From Xestospongia muta (Eukaryota > Porifera > Demospongiae > Haplosclerida > Petrosiidae), in NCBI GenBank assembly GCA_963693285.1, contig OY848923.1, forward strand, positions 1,031,026 through 1,095,025: a stretch of DNA of 64,000 nt. The letters are read 5' to 3'. The position numbers were made by a program, and so were the translations under genes. Of the stretch, positions 39,363 through 53,500 are shown piece after piece. The notes beneath the pieces were generated by a model. That model saw only the letters and a list, made by a program, of their open reading frames with translations, was not told the DNA's origin and made no database searches. The stretch's first letter is position 1, and each line of letters begins with the position of its first letter.

Positions 39363-39533
39363 TTATGTTTTCTTCTTGAAATGAGTCAGGCAGGTCAGTG
39401 ACAGAATTTTGATCTTAGGAGATGTAGAAGTGGAAGTAATAGAAGATTTACAATTAATGGCTAGCAATAATGTCTGCCTTGACTCAATAACTTCAAGTTC
39501 ATTCAATAAAGCATTAGCTCCATCTAAAATGTC
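39363..39533 (-). CDS. Possible terminal exon of an unrecognised gene
   Basis: An AG acceptor at 39534-39535 opens a 56-codon frame ending in TAA at 39363-39365. It reads DILDGANALLNELEVIES, then RQTLLLAINC and a Ser/Thr/Lys-rich end (LTHFKKKT). The first half could form an amphipathic helix. I could not join it in phase to an upstream exon and do not recognise the family. Confidence 0.25.
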   Translation of the reverse strand, partial: DILDGANALLNELEVIESRQTLLLAINCKSSITSTSTSPKIKILSLTCLTHFKKKT

Positions 39534-39570
39534 CTATCAAGTACAAATAATTGTAAAGTTGATTATAATT

Positions 39571-39598
39571 GCACACACACACACACACACACACACAC
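39571..39598. repeat. (CA)n microsatellite
   Basis: A perfect CA dinucleotide run. Confidence 0.9.
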
Positions 39599-40573
39599 TT
39601 GAGCACTTATGATCGTTCTCTTTTTATTGGTAGTATGTATTAAATCCTGAGATCAGAGGTTTACATTAGTGATATCACTTAATACATGTTGAAGCATGAC
39701 TTACAGAGAATTTCCATTAACTCTGAAATAAAACTTTAATTTATTAGGTAAAACAGAATGAATCTTACACTACAGATATAATGATAAATAGAGTTTTAAT
39801 AGTGTATTGTTTACCTGGAGTTCTTAATAACACACACCAAATAAGACTGATTGTTCCAGCAAGAGTAATACAATCACATTGCCAATTGTATTAGTAGTGG
39901 CTATATTACATTCTCACAGTGTTAAACTACACTGTATATAATTAAGAGTGATACATAGCTATAAGACCCTTATTACTACCTTAATGGTACCACTAGTAGG
40001 ACATCAATATGGTCAAGGAATGAGCAAGTGTTGGTTTCATCCTATACTTGGCTACATAACATCATTACCTACACATATAACAATATAAAGTTAATGTATT
40101 AAGCAAACAATAACAACAAAGCCATTAAAATTATTCACTAAGAAGGCATTGTTAAGCTAGTGTACACTCATACTTTACCGATACTACTCACTATTGTGAT
40201 ATTGAGCAACTCTATGGTAGAATATAACATTATATAATAATATTTAGGAAATAGCTATGTTGGTGTGTGTATATACACTAGCACAAACTGATGTAAACAA
40301 TTCCTTCTAGTAATATTTTTGGTAGTTTCTTTGGTATAATTGTTTACTTACAACATTAAATTAACTAGTTATATGGGTATAGATAATGTTGCTATGCAAC
40401 CAATTACAATTGGGAAGAAAACTACCACTAGTAATTCATTAATGTTAAGACTACTAGCAAGTCTACTATCTATCTATCTATATATAGTGCTATACAGGAA
40501 ATAGCTGCTATGTTAATTAGTAAGAGTTCAGTTTTGACATTACTAAGGTGGCCATGGAAGCCATAACATCCAC

Positions 40574-42418
40574 TTAATAACAAAACATTTGATACACTAT
40601 ATCATATACTATAGTAATGGTATTATGTAACTATATTTGGTAAAGTTTGTGTCACAGTTTTGTATCATATATTATTTCATTTCTAATTATATATGTACAA
40701 GATTATGACATTAGGTATATATTATATATATGTGTGTGTATGTGAATGAGTATAGCAAACAGTTGGTTTGTGTATGTCTGAAAATATACCTAACAAAGAT
40801 ATATGTTAAATTACTGTAGTAGAAATAAGTTGCAAAAATACAAAATACCAAATAAAGAACTTGAAAAATTAAGAAAAAGGGTCTAGGGATGTTTCCACTC
40901 TATTGTAATTCATACCATATAATGTCAACTCCAAAAATCTTAACAACTGTTTTATACTGGCATCACTACACTAGATTTCATGAAACTTTTAGAATCTCTA
41001 TATACTTGTTAGCAATTATTTTTTAATCTTTTCTCACCTGGAATGTACAGCATGCCAGGAGATCCTATAATCATTTTGGACCACATACTAACTATACAAG
41101 TTATGATTGTTTTAATATTATTGTATGGGAATTTTGAGAGACAAACAAATTAAACTACATCCTCTAACCACTGACACATATAGCAACCAATGAATTTCAT
41201 TAACCTTAACGGTGAGTGGTGCAATGAGGCTAGGGATGTGACCGACAATGATCAATGCTTTTGCTTTTCTATATTTTTACCATACTGTAACTATTAATTT
41301 TCCACAGACATTGCTGCTAATTATGGAATCTATATTGTTCTAGTCAATGTTTCACTGTAAAGTTAGTATCTTCCAAACAATTATAGGATGATGATGATTT
41401 TTCAATTATGGTCTTGCTACAATACTAATATAATTATACTGAATATATGTGTGGATATAAGTGTGAGTAAGTAATTGAACTAACCAGATGGCAGTCAAGT
41501 AAGGCATTGAGGTACACATCCAGTCACAGATCGTGCCTTTTCTTACGGAAAATTGTTTCTTCTTAGAATATAAAGATGTACCATAAAAAACATTTAGTTT
41601 CGTCCCTGACCACATCCGAGGGTGTGGCAGTCTGGGGACGAGACTGTCGACCGTCTGGGCCTCTGTTTTCCTTTCAATGATTAATAATAATAATAATTAA
41701 ATAAATAGTGTCTCTCAGGGACAAGCTCTGTATGAATCGCTATTTTCGTTGTTGAAATAACAATTCAAAAATCAGATACCTCATCATGTAAAGACATAAC
41801 TTTCTGCATGGCAATAGTCTTTTAAAAGCTTCTAGTTTTATATATAGCTATTACGGTGTAAACAAAAAATAATGATAATAATAAGAAGAAAGAATATTAT
41901 GGCACCCCTACAAAGGTAGTGCTATCACTTGTCTGATATATACGTACACTTTACACACACAGGTACAATATATTTTCTTGCTATATACCCACTGCATACA
42001 CACCATTACATGTATCTTTCTATATAACATACTGGCAGCATTCTAAAATGATTGTAGTATATAGATATATATATGTGTGTGTGTGTGTGTGTACTACATT
42101 TAAATACAGTAGTCTGCTCAATAGAATATACTACCATTTTGGACTACCTAAATCCAATTGATTTATATATTTTTCATTTTATTTAATCTAAAAAGACATT
42201 ATTAAAACAACCATACATTATTCTATACACTATACTGTTTTATATAATGAGTTTTGCACAAAGGATATCATAAAACTAAGAACTGTTAAACTGCTGAAAA
42301 ATTGATAGCAAAACAAAAATTAAACATAAAATTATAAGTACACCAAAATACCAAATATAACAACTTGATTACAATATTTATATTATATATGCAGATAAAA
42401 AAAACAACTTCTGTCATG
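40574..42418. other. 3' flank of R3, duplicated at 48691-50541
   Basis: Noncoding by inspection. It includes a 50-bp imperfect palindrome at 41596-41645 and a TA/TG microsatellite at about 42062-42092. The match to the R4 flank is near-complete with small indels. Confidence 0.6.
41596..41645. repeat. 50-bp imperfect palindrome, copy 1
   Basis: Arms AGTTTCGTCCC and GGGACGAGACT flank an inner ACCACA/TGTGG pair around a GAGG loop. It is the most GC-rich point of the intergenic region. It could be a MITE end or a structured transcript; the function is unknown. Confidence 0.6.
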
Positions 42419-45400
42419 TCAATCATCAAAATCGAGAGATGCAGTTTCTACAAAATCAATGTTATCCTTATAGTTAGCATAAATTACACTGGCCTTCTTT
42501 CTTGGTAGCTTTTCTTCCTTTTCTATTTCATCAAAAAAAGCTTTAGTAATTGGTGTCTCGGCAATTTGTACATGTTTATTCATTAATTCCTCAGCCTTAG
42601 TAATGCTCTTCAAAGGTGTGGATTTTGGATCATTATCTTCATGAAATCCAGAGCCAGATTGTCCCTTAAATGTAGTATACTCACTAACAAATACACTAGA
42701 GTCTTCGGAAGGATACTCTACCACAAATTTAGTAGCATCTTTATATATGTCACCTGAATATTGGCGCTCTTTTTGATGTTTGTTTAAAACTGGTGTTGAA
42801 GTAAGTTCACTGATGTCTCTTCCTGTTACGACAAAACACAACCTCTTCCAACTATTTCTCACTTCCTTTGAACGTAGACATTGCATTATGAAAATTAAAA
42901 GACCATGGAAGGCAGTAAAGACTACAAACAATGAAGCAAGGACATCTTGTACTGTCTTATTGGTATGGATATCTTGAGTGGCAAACAGTCCAATACCCCA
43001 TCCCAAACCAAACAATACAGATAATACAATAGCTCTGACAAGTTGTTGGTATAGGAAAGTACGTACTTCATTTGGTTTTTTTGTGATAGATTGTTTTTTT
43101 ATAAGAGACACAATGATGATGAAGAACACAACCCAATTGAATAAATAGATGATGAGAAATGGGACAACCACACCAATATAATATGGCACATTGAAGGCTC
43201 GACAACTATGAAACAATAATACAGTGATACATTGTGACAATGTTATTATTAATAAACTTACAAATGATCACTCAAATAGTTTTTATAATTGGGAGCAAAA
43301 CAGAACAATACAATAAACAATGGAGTAACTATAATGACAAATAGTTATAATAGTACCACATTGATCATCACACTTACTCCATGATAAAATAGTAGCTTTC
43401 AAAACAAAATGTCGAATTTTGCTTCCAAGAACAATAACTAAATTTATGTACAAATGGATAGCCTCAGCAGCCATGATCATAAATGTCACAAGAAAGAAAT
43501 ATTGCAAGACAGCACCTACAACAGCACAGAAATCTGGAACCTCTTTACTCTGAACAGCAATGATGAAGGTAATATAGAGACCAATTAAAGCAAAACATAA
43601 GTTCAAAAGTAATTGACCATGATCAGAAGTACGTAGCTTCCTGCAAGTAGATAAGATAAACACATATGATTTAGGTATAGTATGTTTTTACTTGTTAGAA
43701 AGATATGAGATGACAGTAACTGTCAGACAGACAAGAGAGATAATGATACCAATGTAAGAAACTGAATCTAAGAACAATGTCAGTCCTGTTTTCTCTGTTG
43801 GTTCAATTGTAGGAGACACATCCTAAAAGTTATCAACACAATCACTTAAAATATACTTCAGTATATATCCCTTACTAATAATATGGCAAAGTTAGTGAGA
43901 TGATTACATTCACAGATCACCTCTGTGTCATTAGTTGTTGTATTTTGACATCCTTCACTTGACCATTCACCATATCCATCTATATGAAGTTAATTGGATA
44001 AGGCATTTCTAATATTATTTAGTAGAATAGAATATGTGATGAGATAAATCATAATGAATAAACTGTTTTCAAAAAGAAACTTGTTTTTAAATGCTACTTA
44101 CTATTTAAAGATTGATTCCAGAATGAACAACGTGGGAATGAGCCATTTACATTCTATAGAGTGAAGGAACTATAATGATATTATTGGTTTCTACTATAAT
44201 ACTTACTGGATTGATTAAAAACCTAAGACTGACTGGAGGATCAAGTTCCTTTAATGTATCTGTCCCAACAACAGAAGCAGCTATGATAAGACTACCAACT
44301 TCTACCAAGTTCTCACGTCTCCTCAGAAACAAAGAGTCAGTGATAAAGACTGCATTAGTAATTTCAGTACAATTACTGATGTTTGGAATTGAACTTAATA
44401 AATTGATGGGCAGAGAGATAGCTGCAGTTGACTGCTGTTCTGACATTCCAAATATCAGATCATTCTCATCAAGTTCATTTGATAAATATTCATAATTCAC
44501 ACTGAATGTTAGATCTGATTGTCCAAATTCCCCAATACATACTCTTTGTATAGACACAGCAAATGTAGTCTGAACAATTACAACAGGTTCTGATGTATTA
44601 GTGATTGGTATGTTCTCTGAAACTGACTCAATGGCTTCTAAAATCCTAAAATATATATTTAATTCATTTATAAGTTAAAACTATAAAACTCACGTTGATG
44701 ATGTGTTTGATTGTCGTAGTATGTCTTGTGTGACACACAAAATGTTGTCAACAACGTCCAAAAATAATGTAGTTAACTATTTAAGGCAAAAACTTATAGT
44801 CATACAGTCATAATACAAAAGTACTCACAGTAAGGTTCTGTGATACATCTTCAATGGCAGTCATCAGTATACTCACACTTGCTATTATTTCAATAGGACC
44901 TAATAAGTCACAGATGCTTGTAAGATTTTCTAGTCGTGAAAGCTTTTCTTCTACAGGAAGCTACAAAAATAAATAGTCAATGAGTTTTGATTAGAATTCA
45001 ATAAACTTACATTTCTCAACTGACATATTTCACGAGCTAAATCACTAAAATTACAAGCTGCTACATTTGTTTCAGACCATTTAGCTCCATTAGTAAAATC
45101 TCCTCCACAATATCTAGTTGCTTGAAGTATACCACCACCTTCACCACATGGACATTTTACAATTTCTTCTCCTCCAATATTAGTTTCTGGCCACATGATT
45201 GTGATAGTAAGATCTTCTCTGCCAGAACTTGATGGAATGACAGTTTCAGTAGAAGGACAGCCATCTTTAAAAACCAAAAAGTAACTAAATATATAATATT
45301 GATGATACATACTTACCAAATCTAGTTAAACTAAGTATTGTAATATTGACATCACGTTCTTCATGATGTGCAACTATTTGTTGTCCTACTTCATTTCTAA

Positions 45401-48400
45401 GTTGATCAGTAGATCCAGTGCTTGTTAATAAAGTAACAACAATAGGAACAGTGATAGATTGTGCACTACAACTATAAATAAAAAAGATTTACTAATAGTT
45501 GCATATTATGTTTATTAATATTCACTTTATACTATTCGCATTTAAAAGCTTCATGAGGAAGAGTGAGGTATTAGTAAAGTTAATTAAACTGCTACCAGAA
45601 ATATAATTATTATTCTAAAAATGAGGACAAAAATATACCTTTTAATATTGTTAAACAAATACCTCATTAATAAAATCAGACACCTTCTCTGATATACTCT
45701 TGTTAGATGTCATACAAATGTCCTCTGGTAGCTGTGTTTCAGCTTCATATTGTACAATATCTATTTATGACTGAGTAAAAGTAATTATCAAGGAACATAT
45801 TTTTAATACCTGAAATATTAAGTAGAACTTTTGAAGACATCACAGACACGTTATTACCATTAATTATACTTCTAGCTTCACAGTGATAAAATCCTCTATC
45901 ATTCAAATCCAATTCTGGAAATAGCAACACAGAGACATCAGTGTTGTCATTGGGAATTAACATGTTATCTTTATACCACAATATTGTAGGAATAGGAGCA
46001 CCAATAGCTTTACACGTAAGGTTAGTAGTGGAGTAAACAGTTCCTGAGGTATGTTGAGGAGGTTGTGTAATTTGTGGTGGAACTGTAGCCAGTACAACTG
46101 TATCAAAGATACAAAATTCATTTAATAACAAGTGATATATAACTTACCATGTTCACAATTGATACCAGAGTATCCATCAAAACATTCACACACATATCCA
46201 TTACTCAAACTATTACATTTGCCATGTCCCCCACATGAAGATGTTGTACAAAGGTTAGTTGGTGGGCCTAAGTAAAATTTAATAAAAAATATATTGTAAT
46301 TCATAAACACTACTTACATTCCACTACTTGTAATGTAAATTTTGTCATTAACACAACTCCTACGAAAGCTTCATTAGTAGCTCGACAGGAATAGTTGCCA
46401 TTATCACTGCAATCTAAACCTGTAATTTCCAGAATACTAGTACGTTGTAAGACACCAGGAAATAAATTTGAACGAAAACCATCAGATTTTTCTGATGATA
46501 TTATTCTTGCTCTACTTGTTGTTACAAAAAGTTGGCCATTTTTCCTCCATACAGTATCAGGTCGTGGAATACCATCAGCAGTACAGTTGAACTTTACACT
46601 TTGTCCTCTAGCTTTTGTTACAGATCCTCCTGTATCGTTTAATAATGCAGCTTTAACTAAAATATCGAAATAATATAAAGTTCTTGATAATATTTAAATT
46701 TACCAAATGTTAATACATCCAGTGTAACTGTCGCTTCACCAACTCCTGCTTCATTTTCTGCAGACAGTTTGTACATTCCTCTGTCACTCAATTGCAAATT
46801 AGCAATAGTTAGTGAAAGACGATTAGAAGAAAGAGCTTGAGAGTTAATAGGTTTAAATGTGTTTGAATCCAATGGTTTGAAAAACCAGAGTATGTTGTTA
46901 AGTGTTACAGAAGGGAAATCATTAGTAATAGTAAAAGCAATTGTTATAGGTTTGTTAAGTATTCCAATAACTTTGTTAGAAACTACTGGTAATACAGAAG
47001 GTGGCACTGTATGAAAATATGAAAGGAGATATATACATTTGCTATAAAACATTTAATTTGATATTAGAGTTATGTCCAATCAATAAATAATGACTTATTG
47101 TAGACATACCAAGTGAAGGAGTTGGAGATGGAGTTACAGCTATGAAAGAAGGAGCAGAAAGTACAATGAAGTACAAATACATAATCTACCTTGTGAAGTT
47201 GATGAAATGACATTACTACTGCTTGTAGAAGATAGCTCTGTAGAAGTCATTGGTGTAGATGATGATGAAGTAGAAGTCATTGGTGTAGATGATAAAGTAG
47301 AGGTCATTGGTGTAGATGATGATAAAGTAGAGGTCATTGGTGTAGATGATGATAAAGCAGAAGTCATTGGTATAGATGATGAAGTAGAAGTCATTGGTGT
47401 AGATGATAAAGTAGAAGTCATTGGTGTAGATGATGATAAAGTCGAAGTCATTGGTGTAGATGATGATAAAGCAGAAGTCATTGGTGTAGATGATGATAAA
47501 GCAGAAGTCATTGGTGTAGATGATGATAAAGCAGAAGTCATTGGTGTAGATGATGATAAAGCAGAAGTCATTGGTGTAGATGATGATAAAGCAGAAGTCA
47601 TTGGTGTAGATGATGATAAAGCAGAAGTCATTGGTGTAGATGATGATAAAGTAGAAGTCATTGGTGACACTGCAACAAAATAAAATATAGTAATGTAATA
47701 CTATAAACAAAAAAGGCACAAAACTTGTGATGTGATGATTATAGAACCATAAAATAATACTTACATACAATAGTGAAGTTATATTGGATAAACTGAATCA
47801 AACTAGTAGCAATACATTGATACTGTCCTTCTTGTCCAAATTGAAAAGTCACAAATTCATAAGTTAATGTGTTAGAACTAGTTATAGCCAGGATATCTGA
47901 GTTGAAATCAAGTAAGGTCATATTTGGAGCTGGGAATCCATCTGCTTCACAGGTGACATTGAATGTACTGCCATTGGTCTGTGGAATTTGGAGGTCAACA
48001 GTCTTATCAGTAAAATAAGGATAAATTTCAAGAGTTATTGTATCATTTGCATCAAACAGTTGTAAGCTGTCAAGAAAACAGATGTAGTTACCACCATCGC
48101 TGATATTGATATTAGTTAGTACATGGACCAATGTATCGTTACCAGTTACATTGTCTTTGCTTGCTAGCATAGTAAATGGTGATTCTTTATACCAATATAT
48201 CTCTACATTGTCTCTGGGGACAGGAACTACATTACATATGAGAGTAACATTACTACCAAATGTTGCTGGATTTTCGATAATGCTAACTTCAACACTTTGA
48301 CTCTGAGCAACTGAAAGAATAAAAAAAGAAAATAGAATTAGTGTTCTAGAAACAAATTATTCTTACCATTAATAATACTGCAAAGGAACAAAACACAAAA

Positions 48401-48421
48401 TAAAGATACCACTTGCAACAT
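42419..48421 (-). CDS. R3: adhesion GPCR with five Ig domains and a mucin-like stalk
   Basis: I assembled 21 exons, 4815 nt, 1604 residues. Exons from the 3' end: 42419-43205, 43262-43328, 43378-43640, 43692-43822, 43876-43979, 44102-44153, 44207-44645, 44694-44776, 44829-44960, 45011-45264, 45317-45471, 45526-45614, 45663-45760, 45810-46097, 46148-46267, 46318-46656, 46704-47006, 47110-47139, 47190-47669, 47765-48310, 48367-48421. Order: signal peptide [18 protein letters not shown]; two Ig domains (18-200); Ser/Thr/Pro stalk built of PMTS repeats (200-360); a 10-residue microexon TPSPTPSL; two Ig; EGF; Ig; unassigned region; HRM; GAIN; GPS; 7TM; tail with YANYKDN and [10 protein letters not shown]. 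The stalk is expected to be heavily O-glycosylated and extended. It stands where R1, R2 and R4 have Ig cassettes. Confidence 0.88.
47240..47665 (-). repeat. 30-bp coding minisatellite (mucin-like stalk of R3)
   Basis: Fifteen PMTS-containing units of 27 or 30 nt, consensus SSTPMTSAL(S), inside the exon 47190-47669. Several neighbouring units are identical at the DNA level, so the tract is likely length-polymorphic. All unit lengths are multiples of three, so the frame is kept. Confidence 0.95.
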
Positions 48422-49710
48422 CGCAATTGTTGTGCTCTGTATGGAGTAGATTCATGAAGACAATACAGATATTATATACTATACACTAAAGGATGTCAAC
48501 ATGGTCATGGAATACACAAGTGCCAGTTTTCTCCCTAATTGGTTGTATTATCAACCACATTACTAATTTAATTGAACCAAAGAATCTCCAAATCTATTAC
48601 TAGAAAGGATTGTGTTTACACCAGTTTATGCCAGCACATGCACATTCTCTGCCAACAGCATTCATTGTGATATTGGGCAACTTAATAACAAAACATTTGA
48701 TACACTATATCTTATACTATAGTAGTGGTATTATGTAACTATATTTGGTAAAGTTTGTGTCACAGTTTTGTATCATATATTATTTCATTTCTAATTATAT
48801 ATGTACAAGATTATGACATAAGGTATATATATTATATATGTGTGTGTGCACGTGAATGAGTATAGTAAACAGTTGGTTTGTGTATGTCTGAAAATATACT
48901 TAACAAAGATATATGTTAAATTACTATAGTAGAAATAAGTTGCAAAAATACAAAATACCAAATAAAGATAAATAAAGAACTTGAAAAATTAAGGAAAGGA
49001 TCTAGAGATGTTTCCACTCTATTATAATTCATACTATATAATGTCAACTCCAAAAATCTCAACAACTGTTTTATACTGACATCACTACACTAGATTTCAT
49101 GAATCTCTATGTACTTGTTAGCAATTTTTTAAAAATCTTTTCTCACCTGGAATGTACAGCATGCCAGGAGATCCTATAATCATTTTGGACCACATACTAA
49201 CTATACAAGTTATGATTGTTTTAATATTATTGTATGGGAATTTTGAGAGACAAACAAATTTAAACTACATCATGTAACCACTGACACATATAGCAACCAA
49301 TGAATTTCATTAACCTTAACGGTGAGTGGTGCAATGAGGCTAGGGATGTGACCAACAATGATCAATGCTTTTGCTTTTCTATATTTTTACCATACTGTAA
49401 CTATTAATTTTCCACAGACACTGCTGCTAATTATGCAATCTATATTGTTCTAGTCAATGTTTCACTGCGAAGTTAGTATCTTTCAAACAATTATAGGATG
49501 ATGATGATTTTTCAATTATATATGGTCTCTTGCTACAATACTAATATAATTATACTGAATATATGTGTGGATATAAGTGTGAGTAAGTAATTGAACTAAC
49601 CAGATGGCAGTCAAGTAAGGCATTGAGGTACACATCCAGTCACAGATCGTGCCTTTTCTTACTGAAAATTATTTCTTCTTAGAATATAAAGATGTACCAT
49701 AAAAACATTT

Positions 49711-49760
49711 AGTTTCGTCCCTGACCACGTCCGAGGGTGTGGCAGTCTGGGGACGAGACT
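49711..49760. repeat. 50-bp imperfect palindrome, copy 2
   Basis: Counterpart of 41596-41645, differing by one base (CACGTCC for CACATCC). Both arms are unchanged. Confidence 0.6.
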
Positions 49761-50171
49761 GTCGACCGTCTGGGCGTCTGTTTTCCTTTCAATGATTAAT
49801 AATAATAATAATTAAATAAATAGTGTCGCTCAGGGACAAGCTCTGTATGAATCGCTATTTTCGTTGTTGAAATAACAATTCAAAAATCAGATAGCTCATC
49901 ATGTAAAGACATAACTTTCTGCATGGAAATAGTCTTTTAAAAGCTTCTAGTTTTATATATAGCTATTACGGTGTAAACAAAAAATAATGATAATAATAAG
50001 AAGAAAGAATATTATGGCACCCCTACAAAGGTAGTGCTATCACTTGTCTGATATATACGTACACTCTACACACACAGGTACAATATATTTTCATACCATA
50101 TACCCATTACATACACACCATTACATGTATCTTTCTATATAACATACAGGTAGCATTCCAAAATTATTGTA

Positions 50172-50172
<1 letters not shown>

Positions 50173-50209
<37 letters not shown>
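50173..50209. repeat. (TA)n microsatellite
   Basis: About 18 TA units. In the R3 copy the same place holds a shorter TA tract followed by TG repeats, so the tract has changed since the duplication. Confidence 0.9.
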
Positions 50210-50213
<4 letters not shown>

Positions 50214-50541
50214 TACATTTAAATACAATAGTCTGCTCAATAAAATATACTACCATTTTGGACTACCTAAATCCAATTGATTTATACATTTTCATTTTAT
50301 TTAATATACAAAGACATTATTAAAACAATTATTCTATATACTATACTGTTTAATATAATGAGTTTTGCACAAAGGATATCATAAAACTTAAGAACTGTTA
50401 AACTGCTGAAAAATTGATGGCAAAACAAAAATTAAACATAAAATTATAAGTACACCAAAATACCAAATATAACAACTTGATTACAACTGATAGAGAATAT
50501 TTATATTATATATGCAGATAAAAAAAACAACTTCTGTCATT

Positions 50542-53500
50542 TCAATCATCAAAATTGAGAGATGCAGTTTCTACAAAATCAATGTCATCCTTATAGTTAG
50601 CATAAATTACACTGGCCTTCTTTCTTGGTAGCTTTTCTTCCTTTTCTATTTCATCAAAAAAAGCTTTAGTAATTGGTGTCTCGGCAACTTGTATATGTTT
50701 ATTCATCAATTCCTCAGCCTTAGTAATGCTCTTCAAAGGTGTGGATTTTGGATCATAATCTTCATGAAATCCAGAGCCAGATTGTCCCTTAAATGTTGTA
50801 TACTCACTAACAAATACATTAGAGTCCTCGGAAGGATACTCTACCACAAATTTAGTAGCATCTTTATATATGTCACCTGAATATTGGTGTTCTTTTTGAT
50901 GTTTGTTTAAAACTGGTGTTGAAGTAAGTTCACTGATGTCTCTTCCTGTTACGACAAAACACACCCTCTTCCAACTATTTCTCACTTCCTTTGAACGTAG
51001 ACATTGCATTATGAAAATTAAAAGACCATGGAAGGCAGTAAAGACTACAAACAATGCAGCAAGGACATCTTGTACTGTCTTATTGGTATGGATATCTTGA
51101 GTGGCAAATAGTCCAATACCCCATCCCAAACCAAACAATACAGATAATACAATAGCTCTGACAAGTTGTTGGTGTAGGAAAGTACGTACTTCATTTGGTT
51201 TTTTTGTGATAGATTGTTTTTTTATAAGAGACACAATGATGATGAAGAACACAGCCCAATTGAACAAATAGATGATGAGAAATGGAACTACCATACCAAT
51301 ATAATATGGTACAGTGAAGGCTCGACAACTATGAAACAAAAATACAGTGATACATTGTGACAATGTTATTATTAATAAACTTACAAATGATCACTCAAAT
51401 AGTTTTTATAATTGGGAGCAAAACAGAACAATACAATAAACAATGGAGTAACTATAATGAGAAATAGTTATAATAGTACCACATTGATCATCACACTTAC
51501 TCCATGATAAAATAGTAGCTTTCAAAACAAAATGTCGAATTTTGCTTCCAAGAACAATAACTAAATTCATGTACAAATGGATAGCCTCAGCAGCCATGAT
51601 CATAAATGTTACAAGAAAGAAATATTGCAAGACAGCACCTACAACAGCACAGAAATCTGGAACCTCTTTACTCTGAACAGCAATGATGAAGGTGATATAG
51701 AGACCAATTAAAGCAAAACATAAGTTCAAAAGTAATTGACCGTGATCAGAAGTACGTAGGTTCCTGCAAGTAGATAAGATAAACACATATGATTTAGGTA
51801 TAGTATGTTTTTACTTGTTAGAAAGATATGAGATGACAGTAACTGTCAGACAAACAAGAGAGATAATGATACCAATGTAAGAAACTGAATCTAAAAACAA
51901 TGTCAGTCCTGTTTTCTCTGTTGGTTCAATTGTAGGAGATACATCCTAAAAGTTATCAACACAATCACTGACAATATACTTCAGTATATATCCCTTACTA
52001 ATAATATAGCAAAGTTAGTGAGATGATTACATTCACAGATCACCTCTGTGTCATTAGTTGTTGTATTTTGACATCCTTCACTTGACCATTCACCATATCC
52101 ATCTATATGAAGTTAATTGAATAAGGCATTTCTAATATCATTTAGTAGAATAGAATATGTGATGAGATAAATCATAATGAATAAACTGTTTTCAAAAAGA
52201 AACTTGTTTTTAAATGCTACTTACTATTTAAAGATTGATTCCAGAATGAACAACGTGGGAATGAGCCATTTACATTCTATAGAGTGAAGGAACTATAATG
52301 ATATTATTGGTATTTACTATAATACTTACTGGATTGATTAAAAACCTAACACTGACTGGCGGATCAAGTTCCTTTAAGGTATCTGTCCCAACAACAGAAG
52401 CAGCTATGATAAGACTACCAACTTCTACCAAGTTCTCACGTCTCCTCAGAAACAAAGAGTCAGTGATAAACACTGCATTAGTAATTTCAGTACAATTACT
52501 GATGTCCGTAATTGAACTTATTAAATTGATGGGCAGAGAAATAGCTGCAGTTGACTGCTGTTCTGGCATTCCAAATATCAGATCATTCTCATCAAGTTCA
52601 TTTGATAAATATTCATAATTCACACTGAATGTTGGATCTGATTGTTCAAGTTCCCCAATACATACTCTTTGTATAGACACAGCAAATGTAGTCTGAACAA
52701 TTACAACAGGTTCTGATGTATTAGTGATTGGTATGTTCTCTGAAACTGACTCAATGGTTTCTAAAATCCTAAAAAAATATATTTAATTCATTTATAAGTT
52801 AAAACTATAAAACTCACGTTGATGATGTGTTTGATTGCCGTAGTATGTCTTGTGTGACACACAAAATGTTGTCAACAACGTCCAAAAATAATGTAGTTAA
52901 CTATTTAAGGCAAAAACTTATAGTCATACAGTCATAATACAAAAGTACTCACAGTAAGGTTCTGTGATACATCTTCAATGGCAGTCATCAGTATACTCAC
53001 ACTTGCTATTATTTCAATAGGACCTAATAAGTCACAGATGCTTGTAAGATTTTCTAGTCGTGAAAGTTTTTCTTCTACAGGAAGCTACAAAAATAAATAG
53101 TCAATGAGTTTTGATTAGAATTCAACAAACTTACATTTCTCAACTGACATATTTCACGAGCTAAATCACTAAAATTACAAGCTGCTACATTTGTTTCAGA
53201 CCATTTAGCTCCATTAGTAAAATCTCCTCCACAATATCTAGTAGCTTGAAGTATACCACCACCTTCACCACATGGACATTTTACAATTGCTTCTACTCCA
53301 ATATTAGTTTCTGGCCACATGATTGTGATTGTAAGATCTTTTCTACCAGAACTTGATGGAATGACAGTTTCAGTAGAAGGACAGCCATCTTTAATAATTC
53401 AAAAAGTAACTAAATATATAATATTGATGATAAAATACTTACCAAATCTAGTTAAACTAAGCATTGTAATATTGACATCACGTTCTTCATGATGTGCAAC

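Larger units (their letters stand above)
38914..40002. other. R2 upstream region
   Basis: Upstream flank of R2. It contains one possible terminal exon (39363-39533) and a CA microsatellite at 39571-39598. Nothing else is recognised. Confidence 0.45.
40003..48480. repeat. Segmental tandem duplication, unit 1 (carries R3)
   Basis: From about 40003 the sequence matches the region starting near 48481, copy to copy through flank, gene and upstream region; equivalent points are about 8.1 kb apart (stop codons 42419 and 50542). Compared with 48.6-48.7 kb, unit 1 has about 370 bp more between 40206 and 40573. The boundaries are approximate. Confidence 0.85.
48422..50541. other. R3-R4 intergenic region
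   Basis: Upstream flank of R3 up to about 48690, then a near copy of the R3 downstream flank. It holds a second 50-bp palindrome and an AT microsatellite. I see no gene. Confidence 0.6.

Noticed and set aside
41406..41615. Small gene starting MWSGTKLNVF
   Set aside because: In the duplicated copy near 49.7 kb the start codon is changed and a base is missing, so the frame is not conserved.
47207..47683. Plus-strand 158-codon acidic repeat frame ([10 protein letters not shown] units)
   Set aside because: It is antisense to the PMTS stalk exon of R3, which has proper splice sites and fits the gene; the acidic frame follows from the 30-bp repeat.
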